A DNA stretch of 64,000 bases from Capsicum annuum (Eukaryota > Streptophyta > Magnoliopsida > Solanales > Solanaceae): contig NC_061118.1 in assembly GCF_002878395.1 (NCBI RefSeq), positions 123,830,435-123,894,434 of the forward strand, in the 5' to 3' direction. Numbering within the stretch: position 1 is the stretch's first letter; each line of letters opens with the position of its first letter. Below the pieces are notes generated by a model. It did no database searches, was not told where the DNA came from, and was given only the letters and a program-made list of their open reading frames with translations. Below are positions 25,343 to 36,390 of the stretch, in pieces. The position numbers and the translations under genes are program-made.

Positions 25343-27271
25343 CTTACTGTTGAGCCATTGGCTACTGTGCTTATGAACTTTGATCGTCAGGATATTGATG
25401 AGTACGAAAAAATTGTTTGTGCTTTGACAGGAATGGGGCCGTATTCTTATGCCCCCAAGAAGTTAGATCTTGACCATAAGAATCGACCTTCACCACTGGT
25501 GAAGCCATCTATTAAAGAGCCACCAGTGTTAGACTTGAAAGAGATACCCAGTCATTTGTGGTATATGTTCTTGGGTAGTGGAAATAAATTGCCGATTATT
25601 ATTGCTGCTGATTTAGGTGAACAACAGGTAGAGGCTCTCATCTCTGTTCTTAAGAGATACAAGAGAGCTATTGGTTGGACTATTGTAGATATCATTGGTA
25701 TCCCTCCTGGCATATGTATGCATAAGATTCATCTAGAGAAAGATTGTGTACCTACTATTGAGCATCAGTGTCATCTGAATCCACCTATGTAAGACGTGGT
25801 GAAGAAAGAAATCATCAAGTGGCTAGATGCAGAGGTGGTGTACCCAATCTCAGACAGTAAATGGGTGAGTTATGAACAATGTGTGCCCAAGAAAGGGGGC
25901 ATGACAGTCATGGCGAACAAGAAGAATGAGCTAATTCCACTTAGGCGTATCACAGGGTGGAGGGTGTGTATGGATTACTAGAAGCTAAACTTGTGGACGC
26001 TAAAGAACTATTTCCCAATTCCATTCATGGATCAAATGCTTGATCGATTGGCAGGAAAGAGATGGTACAATTTCTTGGATGGTTATTTCGAATATAACCA
26101 GACTTGCATTGCTCCTGAAGATCAGGAGAAGACCACTTTTACATGCCCATATGGTACTTTTGCATTCAAACGGATGCTATTTGGGCTATGTAATGCACCT
26201 GCTACTTTTCAATGGTGCATGATGTCCATTTTCTCAGATATGGTTGAAGACACCTTGGAGGTATTTATGGATGACTTTTCGATTATAGGTGAGTAATTTG
26301 AGTCATGCTTGGCAAATCTGAGTATGGCTTTACAGTGATGTGTGGAATTCAATCTTGTGCTAAATTGGGAGAAGTGTCATTTTATGGTTAAGGAAGGCAT
26401 CTTTCTCAAGCATAAAATTTCCAAAAAAGGAATTGAAGTTGATCGAGCCAAGATTGAAATTATCGAGAGACTACCACCTGTAATTTCTATAAAGGGGATT
26501 CGTAGTTTTCTCGGTCATGTTGGTTTTTATCGGAGGTTTATTAAAGACTTCTCCAAGATTGCAAACCCATTATGCAAACTTTTAGAGAAGGAGGCAAAGT
26601 TTTACTTTGGTGAAGATTGCTTGAAGGCATTTGAATGGCTCAAAGAGAAGCTAGTTGAAGCCGCTATTATTGTAGCACCCGATTGGTCTCTACCATCTGA
26701 AATTATTTATGATGTAAGTGGTGTAGCCTTGGGTTCTGTACTTGGTAAGAAAAGATAAAATCTCTTTCATCCAATCTACTACGTGAGCAAGACCTTGAAT
26801 AGAGCACAGAAGAACTATACCGTCACTGAACAGGAGCTTCTCACGGTTGTTTATGCTTTTAAAAAGTTCCATGCTTACTTGTTGGGAACCAAGGTAGTGG
26901 TTCATACAGATCATGCAGCTCTGAGATATCTAATGGCAAAGAAGGATGCCAAGCCAAGGCTAATCAGGTGGGTGCTACTGCTTTAAGAATTCAATTTTGA
27001 GGTAAAGGATAGAAAAGGTTGTGAAAACCAAGTGGCTGATCATCTATCTAGACATGAGAGTGAGCACACAGTGCAGAACGACCAGGAGATTGATGATGCA
27101 TTACCCAACGAAGAGATTCTAGCAACTATGGTGGAAAACTTACCGTGGTATGCAGATTTCACTAACTACTTGGTAAGCAAAGTGATTCCTGAGAATCTCT
27201 CCTTTCATCAAAGGAAAAAGTTCATGCATAATGTGAAGCATTACTTCTGGGATGAGTCGTATCTTTTCTGA
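25343..27271 (+). pseudogene. Athila reverse transcriptase and RNase H, nearly collinear but with stops
   Basis: A single frame runs from 25073 to about 28018 with about nine stops and no shift. RT motifs: WTIVDIIGIPPGICMHKI (about 25677), GWRVCMDY (about 25957), FLDGYFEYNQ with its catalytic Asp (about 26072) and FGLCNAPATFQ (about 26180). The YxDD box is FMDDFSIIG (26266-26292), with both aspartates intact. RNase [26 protein letters not shown] and [10 protein letters not shown] (26700-26935) keep the acidic residues. Stops fall at CAG, CAA, CGA or TGG positions of the family. The catalytic set is intact, unlike in the other four pol copies here. Confidence 0.88.
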
Positions 27272-28430
27272 TGATGTGCTGACGGTATTATTAGGCAGTG
27301 CATCCCAGAAGTAGAGGTGTCTAGCATACTGGAAGCAATCCATGCTTCCCAAGTCGGAGGTCACCATGCAGGTGATCGGACGGCCAAGAAAGTACTACAA
27401 AGTGGCTACTATTGGCCTTCATTGTTCAAGGATGCCTACAATTTTGTAAGAAGATGTGATCAGTACCAGTGGCAAGGTTCTATCTCAAGGCACCATGAGA
27501 TGCCCATGTCCAAAATACTTGAAGTAGATTTATTCGATGCCTGGGGTGTTGACTTCATGGGCTCTTTTGTGAGCTAATTTGGTATGAAATATATCTTAGT
27601 TGTTGTGGATTATGTATCCAAATGGGTTGAAGCAGTCGCTCTAGTTGATAATGAAGGTAAGAGTGTTATGGCATTCTTAAAGAAAAATATCTTCTCTCGT
27701 TTTGGGGTACCCCATACCATTATAAGCGATGGAGGGTCACATTTCTACAACAAGCTATTCAGAGCCGTATTGGCAAATTATGGGATTAAGAAACATAAGG
27801 TAGCTACACCATACCACCCACAAACTAGTGGGCAGGTGGAGGTCTCAAACCGGGAAATCAAGCTAATTCTTGCTAAGACTGTGAATGCCAGCAAAAAAGA
27901 TTGGTCCAGGAAGCTGGATGATGCCTTATGGGCATATAGGACCACGTTCAAGACACCAATTGGCATGTCACCATACCAACTATTTATGGAAAAGTTTTTC
28001 ACTTGCCAATTGAGCTAGAACATAAAGTAATATGGCCATTGAAGCAGCTTAACCTGAACTGGAATAATACAATAAATATGAGATTGGGACAGCTGAACGA
28101 GATGGATGAATTCCGTCTCAATGCATATAAAAGAGAAGATCTTTACAAGGAAAGGATGAAAAAGTACTATGATCAGAGGATTATCCAATGGAACTTTTAA
28201 AAGGCAATTTGGTACTACTTTTCAACTCCAGACTGAAGTTGTTTCAAGGTAAGTTGAAGTCTAAATGGTCTGGTCCATTCAGAATCAGCAAAGTCAACTC
28301 ATCTGGAGTATTATAGTTAGAGAATGATGATGGTAGTGTCTTTAAGGTGAATGGACAAAGAGTGAAGCTATATATCGATCCAACCAACTCAATAAAATGT
28401 ATAGCCACCATATATCTCGATGAAGTCTGA
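27272..28430 (+). pseudogene. Athila integrase, DDE residues intact but frame broken
   Basis: The zinc region has GGHHAGDR (about 27355) and RRCDQYQ (about 27450), where the second Cys is Tyr. The core has WGVDFMGSF (27541-27570), IISDGGSHF (about 27720-27745) and [11 protein letters not shown] (about 27830-27860), so all three acidic residues are present. A stop at 27578, just after the first Asp, and a shift near 28000 break it. The C-terminal part includes WSGPF (about 28268) and ends DEV-TGA at 28428-28430, directly before the post-pol motif. Confidence 0.85.
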
Positions 28431-28590
28431 GTAATCGAGATAACTATGTCGTGCCACGATAATAAATCAAGTGCTACATAGAAGCCAACCCATGGTTTTA
28501 CTAGGATGTTGTTTTTGGTAAATGAAAATTCAAAAAGAAGAGTCCAGCCACGATCGAAACTAAGGCGCTTGGTGGGAGGCAACCCATCCC
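28421..28590 (+). other. Athila post-pol conserved motif, two tandem copies
   Basis: Copy one (28421-28495) contains GTCGTGCCACGATAATAAAT and CAACCCATGG. Copy two (about 28541-28590) contains GCCACGATCG, GGCGCTTGGTGGGAGG and CAACCC. In copy two GGTGGG and CCCATC can pair around an AGGCAA loop, a six-pair stem with one G-U pair. Related blocks occur at 2807-2870 and twice at 48646-48805. Confidence 0.65.
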
Positions 28591-28817
28591 TCTAATCATT
28601 TTATTTGTTTGTTCTAAATAAGTGTAGGTACTGCAAGCATTAAGGAGACAATTGGTTTTAACCTTGGTGAGAAAATCAACTACATCAAAGGTGGTAAGTC
28701 TATTGATGACGTACACATTTCTGAGTGTAGCATTCGATTTCACTTAAAAATTGGGAAAGAAAGCATGTAGCAACTGGTATGGGTGCATTGCGACTTCAAG
28801 GCATCACATAACTGCAT

Positions 28818-29130
28818 AGAGGCGCCGCCTATACCATTTCCTATGCTCACTTCCTTACTTAGGCAATAAGTTAGGCGCCGCCTATGTCAACATAGGAGAT
28901 AGCTTAGGCAGCGCCTACATAAACATAGGTGATTGGTTAGGCGTCGTCTATACCATTGCCTATGCTCACTGCCTCACTTAGGCTATAAGTTAGGCGCCGC
29001 CTATGTCAACATAGGTGATAGCTTAGGCGCCGCCTATGTAAACATAGGCGATAGGTTAGGCACCGCCTATACCATTGCCTATGCTTACTGCCTCACTTAG
29101 GCAATACGTTAGGCGCGGCCTACTTATTCT
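28818..29130 (+). repeat. 119-bp higher-order palindromic repeat, TTAGGCGCCGCCTA family
   Basis: Eight copies of the near-palindrome TTAGGCGCCGCCTA or variants are arranged in a 119-bp super-unit of three subunits (about 53, 34 and 32 bp), with starts at 28818, 28937 and 29056. Between them lie perfect hairpins. The best is at 29031-29050, an eight-pair stem CGCCTATG with a TAAA loop. The block lies between pol and the env-position ORF and has no credible coding frame. The surrounding 28600-28817 and 29131-30018 are non-coding, with nothing else recognised. Confidence 0.85.
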
Positions 29131-30018
29131 TAGGCGATTTCAGTGTAAGTTTTGCCTAATAATCCATTTTTAAATGGATCAAACCGACCCATGTCTCACC
29201 TTTTAAACACATTCTATACTCTTAAATCCCACTCTATTTTTTCTTTGACCTAAGCATCGCCCAAACAACTTTTCCCTCTCCAAGCCCTTCTCTTTTATTA
29301 TCTAATCTTGCAGGCTCACCTTTATGGTTCATCAAGCATTTATCATCAAGTAAGTTGTTCTTTCATGTTCCTTAGTTGTTTTATTGCTAGGCTCATAATA
29401 GTTAATTGGATTTTGAAATAGTGCTTAGTGATAAGATTATGGTTAGTTTGCTATGATTTCGGAAAATACATCTCATTGAGTAAAGGATTCTCGTGGATAA
29501 TCTTGATTTCACTCCGGAATGTATTAATTGGTATTCACTGTAAAAAACAATTTATGAAGTTGAACTATTGAAGTTTAACGCATGATTGTGGGAGTTGTAA
29601 GCTTATGTATGTAAGTGACTCGTTCATCGATGTATTGAACATGGTTAACCAAAAGCATAAGATTGTGAAGTTGTTTCTATACTATGGCATGTGAGATTGC
29701 TATGTGGTAGTCTTGTTCAAAGATTATATTACTGAAATGAAAAGAAATTAGAAATGATAGTCAAGATTATAGAACCATTGTGTACTGCTTTTGTATATCA
29801 AAATGAGAAATTATTATGTAAAGTGAGGGGTTGAAAGTGTTACTGCACTAATAATGTTGTTGGCACATACCATCTAAGTGTATGTCGGTGAAGTTTGAGC
29901 ACTCGACAACACTTACTTAATTAGTTTGTGCAAACGAATTAAGCGTGGGGTGGTGCCATTACTTTTTTATTCTCCGACTATAGTGAAGTTTACAAATTGA
30001 GATTAACATGACCCTATT

Positions 30019-31249
30019 ATGATCTCAGGTAACATGGCTCCAAAAGTACGACAGGGAAAGGAGAAATCATCCACATCACAAAAAGGTCAAAAAAGGACAA
30101 GAAAGGACCACGCTGATTCCTCCTCTCTTCAAGTGCCTCGATGCAATTTTGGGATCAAATGGGTTCTAGAGAAGGAAGGGAAGGAATGGTACAGAGACAA
30201 TAAAGTAAACAAATATGTACATGTGGAAGTGATGCAGAAGGAAAGTTTAGCAAAGAACTTCCATCGCATTCTAGCAAAGATTATGGCACTAAAGCTTAAC
30301 TTCATCTTCCGAGACATGGGTGAGTGTAATCTTTATTTGACTCGAGAGTTTTATGCCAACTGGTCCCCAAGGACTACGGGAAATAAAGTAAAGATTCGAG
30401 GGCAGGTCTTGCAATTAAATTCTAATTTCTTTAACTCTTTCCTGGGTACTCCAAGTGTGGATCACTAACCACTCAAGGAGCTCTACATCAAACCTCCTTA
30501 TAGAGCCATCACACATACGTTGTATGGATCAAGGTCCATGACCCGGTGGACTCATCATAAAGATAATGGTTGTCACAATACTTAACCATATGCTTGTTTG
30601 AACAGAGAAGCTCGCATATGGTTAAGAATAGTCAATTTCTGCTTGATTCCTGGGACATAATACAGTAAGGTCATACGTGATCAAGTCTGCTTGGTATATG
30701 CTCTAATGATGAATGTTCCCATCAACATTGGTGCAGTTATACGCGCGTTGATGAACAAAGAAAAGGTGCATAGCAAGTCCCACTTCAGTTTTGGCAACTT
30801 GTTGACTGCAATTTTAAGGAAAGAGCACATTGAGGAGGAGCCAGCAGACCATAAGTTTCCACAAAACCCAAAGAAGGTGGATCTCATGAAAATCAAAGAT
30901 CCAGAAACTAGTCAAGGCATAAACCTTACCGCTGCTGAAAGACATGCTTGAGATGAGAGTTTTTTCTGCCATCTGTATGGCATAACTAGGTTCACTATGA
31001 TGAATGGGGGATGTGTGCCTACTGATGCAGAGCTTCGGTAGCTTGACTATGACTACCCGCTTAATGATCATGCTCGGGCCATGTGTAGAGTGGGGGTAAT
31101 TTTAAAGAACCTCTAGATAATGATGTGCCGACAGACGATGATCACCGACTGCTAGACTCTGATATGGAGGATAACTCTGGTGATGAAGACTTCGATGATG
31201 ATTCTGATGCCGAGGGTATGACCCCATATGTAGAGGAAGAGTCCGACTA
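30019..31249 (+). pseudogene. Athila env-position ORF, putative plant transposon protein family
   Basis: It starts with a Lys-rich head (KVRQGKEKSSTSQKGQKR), then KWVLEKEGKEWY. LTREFYANWSPR (about 30336-30371) and KIRGQVLQLNSNFFNSFLG (about 30390-30450) mark the plant transposon protein family. After two stops the same frame continues with REARIWLRIVNFCLIPGT (about 30606) and VYALMMNVPINIGAVI (30691-30740). An acidic Asp-rich tail ends with a TAA at 31247-31249 after a frame change. It lies 1.6 kb after pol, where Athila elements keep an extra gene sometimes called env-like. No signal peptide or membrane segment is visible. Its role is unknown. Confidence 0.7.
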
Positions 31250-32841
31250 ACCAGGTTTTTTTTAATTTATTTACACTGAGGGCAGTGTGTTCCTTCTTAG
31301 TGTGGGGTGAGGGTACAAGTACGCCTTGATTGCCTTGTATTCTATATTGCCTACTACTTGCATTCATTATTTGTCTGCTATAGTTGTTTTAGTCATAGTT
31401 AGTTAGTCGTAATTAGTCACTTTTCTCAATGATGGATGGATGACAACCGTCTTAAGAGAGAATTAGTCAGATTGTTGCATGAAATTGTTCTTATAGAAGG
31501 CATGGCATTATAACATGAGTTTATGCTGAATCACTACTATTGAAACATTTAGGCTCTAAGTTGTGACTCATTCTGTGATAATTGGTTGTGGTTTAATTCA
31601 TTTATCTGTTGGGTCAAGAATCTATAATGCTCCTAATTAAGTTGACCATGTGCCATGTGTGTGTAAGGTTATTGTATATTCTTTGTTGCGACATATGCTA
31701 GAACTTGCCTAGTGTGTGTGTGAAAAAAAATAAAGATTGTGGGTTTAGGAGATGATTTAGGCATTTCTTTGGCAGCCCTTATTTTTATCTTCTTTTTACC
31801 TACCTTTGTACATTGTCCTAGTTGAACACCCATTGATCCTTTAGCTATTTTCTTTGGCAACCTTATCTGTAGCCTAATCCATTTTTGTAAAGACCATAAT
31901 TTGATCCAAAAGCTCCTAAGCGCTTTAAATTGTAGAATCAAGTTGAGTTAAAAGTTTGGCAAAAGAAGAGGAAAAAGGTGAAAGTGATGCTCCAAAGTTT
32001 AGTTATTGGTACATGAAAATAATGTGATTGGGAGTGGCAAGGTGCTACACTAAAAGTGATGAATTTGAAGCCAAACATGTTACAATGAACTTGTTTTGGC
32101 CCTGGTCCTTTCTTGGACATTGTGCACCTCGACTAAGGCAAATAGCCTAAGCTGAGGATGGCTATCATACGGGTGTGTAACAAGAAATTGATGCAAAATA
32201 AAAAGAGTTGTATACTTCCATCATAGTGTTTTTGATTGAGTAATAAAATAGGGCAAAAATAAAAGAGGTTGGTAGGTGAAAGGAAGGTAGATTGGTTGTT
32301 ATAAGTTGGTCTAAATGGCATAATATAGTGTATTAAAGCGCTTAGGGAACATAGTCACTATTTTTGGCCAAAATAGTCTTACCCATCCCTTTAGCCTACA
32401 TTACAACCCGTAAAATACCTATTTGTTCCTAACCTTAGCATTCTAATATTAGTGGAGCTTTACATTAAGGGAAAGCATATGGTCATCAGTTGTAATCTAA
32501 GAATTCTTTGTGAGAGTGAGAGCAAGCAAGTTGATTCTTATACCCATATTTTTTAAGAATGCAAAACTATGAGTGATTATGGGTAACTTTCTTGTGTGAG
32601 CGCATATGGTTGATGATTGTTGGGTAGTTTTATATGATTTATTTTCTTAACTTGTGTAGATGAATTAACCAAATTAATGAGTCAATGTTGGAGGGTGAGT
32701 TGTTTCTAGTAATGATCCAGAAATCTACTCTTTGTTAATATTTGTTGTGTATGTCTTGTTGAGCATTTTGTGTTGCCCTTGTGAAGTTTAGTTAGGTATT
32801 TGCATGGATGTATGATTGTTTTTGAGGACAAACAAAGCTTT
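31250..32841 (+). other. Untranslated 3' region of element 2
   Basis: No supported gene. At 32085-32165 it carries the stretch ATGAACTTGTTTTGGCCCTG, shared with 49550-49630 and, more weakly, with 7041-7150. Confidence 0.5.
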
Positions 32842-32854
32842 AAGTATGGGGTAG
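32842..32854 (+). other. Polypurine tract of element 2
   Basis: AAGTATGGGGTAG stands immediately before the TGATGTT start of the 3' LTR. Confidence 0.7.
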
Positions 32855-34051
32855 TGATGTTAGGCATATTTATACGTCTAAGCTCCATAACTTACCTATG
32901 TTTTAGCTAAGTTTTGAGGATAAAATACATAATTCTTGCACTTTTAGTCTATTTTTAGTTAAGGGAGCTGACCTATGTGATTAGCACGCTTTTTAGGTAC
33001 TAATGAGCAAGATTACGACAATTTGGGGACCTGTGGATAGCAGAGGAAACTTCACATAAAAGGAAAGCAGCTTTTGGACTAAATGTGATATATGGGAACT
33101 TTCTCCCGGGCCAATTTGCCATTTATAATAAGTTGAGGACTTAGAAGGAAATTATCAGAGAGAAGGCTATTAAAAGACTTGTTGTTGAATTTTTATTCAT
33201 TATGCTGTTTTTGGGTTTTTGAATGCAAGAAAGAGTGGCTTAGTGTGAAGAGAGAGAGAAAAACGTTTCTACTTGATTTCACTATTTTTCGAATACCAAA
33301 ATCAACTTCCAGTTTTTGGTATGATGAATATTCTTGTGGTGATTTTCGTTTCATGAGTAGCTAAGTTTAATTGTTAGGGTTATGGAAACCTTGTAGTATA
33401 CTATTTATTTCTATGGGTTTTGAATTCATTATGTGTAGATGCACTTACATTATACTCTTTTCATTATGATTGAATTCCCAGGGTTGCAAACATAGGGAAT
33501 GTGCCATTAAAACATAACTTGTTCGATAGAAAAGTTTATGTTGCGAAAAGAGAGTAGTGACAAGAGAATAGGGTTTCTAACCTATATTTTATCCTTTAAT
33601 GCATTAATAGGATTGACAACTTGGAGATTTCACATAAGTATAAACAACACTTTTGATTTGAGAGAATGAGAGTGGATTAATCCTTGTTGTTTGAGAAACA
33701 CTTGGATTATGAATTTAAATGTGTTTCTCTGTAAATGTATGCATGTATGAGTTCTAAATACCCATAGTTAGAAAATATTGAAAACTACAAGGTGGAAATA
33801 ACCCTAACTTGTCTTTCTTTATAATCAAATACTATTACACATATCATCTTATTATTACACTGATAGTATTACTGCGTACTTAAACTGAAACCCCTTTTTA
33901 CTTTGGAACCTTCGATCAATAGTCTAATAATAATCGCAACACTTAGTGATCAAAGTATTCCCTGTGGAATTCGACACCCAACCCAGTTGGGTTCTATATT
34001 TGACAGAGACCGCTTGTACTTTCTAACGAGAGTTGTAATTTTGGCATATCA
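32855..34051 (+). repeat. 3' LTR of Athila element 2
   Basis: It runs from TGATGTTAGG to TTGGCATATCA and is followed by the target duplication ATATA. It pairs with 21511-22707 over its whole length. Confidence 0.93.
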
Positions 34052-36105
34052 ATATATTATCAATATCAATATTAATAGTTAAACTCGAACTCATACATAT
34101 ATATATCATCAATATCATAGTCAATAGGCAGGCTTAAACGAGTACATATATCATCAATATCATAATCAATTGTCAGACTCAAACATGGTATACATATCTG
34201 TATATATGTATATCACCAATATCATATCTATTGGGTTTTACCATAAATACAATCAACTCCCAATATTACATCATCATAACTATCACATCTCTAGTCTCAT
34301 CAAGTCTCTTAATAAGTATTTCAAATATACAAAGCGGGCTTATAATTGTCTACCAAAACTCATTCAAGTCTTTGCCTAAGGAAGGTCTAAAGCGTCCTAC
34401 TTCTAATCGTTATAATCCATTGTAAGGTAGCTCTACCCCAAACTAGACTAATGTATCTATATCCTCTTTTTGATGTTAAGGAAGTCTTAATTAGCCCTCT
34501 AATATTGGGTTTCACCATAAATACACTCAACTCCCAATATCATATCATCATAACTATCACATCTCTAGTATCATCAAGTCTCTTAATAAGTATTTCAAAT
34601 ATACAAAGCGGGCTTATAATGGTCTACCAAAACTAGTTCAAGTCTTTGCCTAAGGTAGGTCTAAAGGGTCCTACTTCTAATCCCCATAATCCATTGTAAG
34701 GCAGCTCTACCCCAGGCTATACTAATGTATTTATATCTTCTTTTTGATGTTAAACAAGTCTTAATTAGCGCTCATATAGAAATTCTACGAAGAACCTAAG
34801 CAACTAAGCTAAATACACCAATAATTACGGTTGTCGGAAGGCCAAAAAGGTCCAACTAAGATAAGTATTGCAAATTCCATCACCAAAACCTAAAACCTAT
34901 TCCAAATATTAACATAATATCATAAACCTACTACGACATAGCTCGATCTATGATTAGAGAAAACCTAGCCTACTTGGATAATGAAGCAAGCTCAAAGAAT
35001 CTGCTAAATTACTGACTTTCCCTTTTGAAAAGCTTTCACAAGGTGTCATGTTATACTAAACACAATCTACTAATCAATACAAGAACAATGCACTTCGGGT
35101 CCAAAATCACGCAAAAATCCCATGTGGGGCCCATTTACAAAATCATGTTTCCAAAACCAACTCAGTGTCCCATATTCTCAAGGAATAATTACCCATAAAG
35201 GGGTGAAATCCAACTATATTGGTGCTAAAATTAAGTCACCAAGTTTAGGTATTTTTAGAGAAGAAAGAGGGAAATCATTCATGAAAATGAAGGAATCTTA
35301 CCACAAATCAAAGGAGAATCATGTAATCAATCCTTAGCCAAGCATACAAAATACCCACAATTACTACTCCCTAGAAACTCCACTCCTTAGTGTTTAGGTC
35401 TCTTGAGAATAGATGAGAAGTGGGATAAAACGGGTTGAATGGGGTATTTATACCCATCCTAGGTACATGGGTATTGCATTCGCAATCCGTCGATCGCAAT
35501 GGCCATACCTGGCTAAATGGGGGCAGAAGTGGCGCTTGCAACACTCCTTGGCATCTGCCAAATCACTATCGTGATCAATGGCCCATGATTTCCAATGCAC
35601 CAGCTGAGATTTGAAAACTTCCAAGTCTCCGCCAACCCCTCGTGATTCATTTGAAATTTCGTACACGTAAATGGATTTTGCTACCCAATGAAATTCGATG
35701 TTTCAGACACATAACGCAGTTTAAATTTCCATCCAAGGATTTTTTGATGAAAAATAAGTTCCACACCCAACATGCCATTTTCTTAACTTACGATCAATAG
35801 CTCAAAATAAGCCCGAGTACCTCGGGACCCAAATTAAAGGTTCACCAAGCCTAAAATTGATATTCCAGAGCTGTTGAAATATTCCAAATTGGCATACTAG
35901 TTAGTTTGGCTGAAGCTTTCGCCCAGTAGATAATTTGAACTAATAAAGGCTTCAAAATAGGAAATTGGATCTAAAAACCGAACGAGCTGCCCGATAACTA
36001 AACTATCAGTCACAGTAAGTTAAAAATGACTTGGAGCAAGTGTAGGTAAGATCTAACAGTTAAAACAAGTGAAAATACAGAAAATAACCTTAAGGGTCAT
36101 TACAC
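34052..36105 (-). repeat. 5' LTR of chromovirus A, outer part
   Basis: It resumes the LTR interrupted at 21510 and ends GGGTCATTACA (TGTAATGACC on the minus strand). It contains a 274-bp tandem duplication absent from the 3' LTR (34230-34503 and 34504-34777). Two overlapping open frames there (34231-34425 and 34451-34636) read as near copies because of it and are not genes. Confidence 0.85.
34230..34777. repeat. 274-bp tandem duplication within the LTR
   Basis: Both units start ATTGGGTTT and share long near-identical stretches such as TCTCTTAATAAGTATTTCAA and ATACAAAGCGGGCTTATAAT. The other LTR of the same element has one copy, around 14664-14940. Confidence 0.85.
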
Positions 36106-36390
36106 TATAAGCGAGCACCAAAACCAACATCATAATTAGATGCAGAACACAAAGAGTATATTGTCAGTACTTATATAATTCACTGAGTGTATAGGGGTGC
36201 ATGTAATAAGTAAAAATGATTCATATCACAGGGGGTGAATGCAATAAGTAAAAAAAATTCATATCATAGGAAGAAAACATGTATGTTGAGTGTACAAAAA
36301 ATCAATATGCTTCATGAATTAAGTTGAAGGATAAAATATCATAAGCATATGTAGTAAAGCATACTCTAGTAATGTACGTGAGTCGTTACA
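36106..36390. repeat. LTR-like sequence, right half
   Basis: It ends GTCGTTACA, the exact inverted match of TGTAACGAC at 13059. It is proposed as the partner of 13059-13439 across the chromovirus A insertion. No target duplication is seen outside it. Confidence 0.35.

Larger units (their letters stand above)
21511..34051 (+). mobile_element. Structurally complete Athila-type retrotransposon (element 2, 12541 bp)
   Basis: Two LTRs of 1197 bp begin TGATGTT and end TATCA, and a perfect 5-bp target duplication ATATA (21506-21510 and 34052-34056) flanks them. Inside, in order, are a tRNA-Asp-type primer site, gag, protease, RT, RNase H, integrase, the post-pol motif, a palindromic array, an env-position ORF and a polypurine tract. 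By eye the LTRs differ at roughly 5-10% of sites in the stretches compared, so the insertion is not recent. It is the least decayed element here, but each gene is still broken by stops or frameshifts. It inserted in chromovirus A's 5' LTR in opposite orientation. Confidence 0.93.
13440..36105 (-). mobile_element. Chromovirus A (Tekay/Del-type Ty3/gypsy), with an Athila element nested in its 5' LTR
   Basis: LTRs are at 13440-16375 and 20489-36105; the second is interrupted by 21511-34051. The internal domain, 16376-20488, reads on the minus strand as a gag remnant, protease, RT, RNase H, integrase and chromodomain. LTR ends are TGTAATGACC and TGACA, and a tRNA-iMet-type primer site lies just inside the 5' LTR. 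The flanking five bases TTGAG and CTATA do not match; GCGAG occurs six bases further on. Most of gag is missing, so it was probably non-autonomous before it decayed. Confidence 0.8.

Noticed and set aside
28818..29130. Possible CRISPR-like array of regular repeats
   Set aside because: The spacing is not constant repeat-spacer, the spacers are themselves repeated, and the setting is a plant retrotransposon.
34231..34636. Two near-identical ORFs suggesting a small gene family
   Set aside because: They are the two units of a 274-bp duplication within an LTR.
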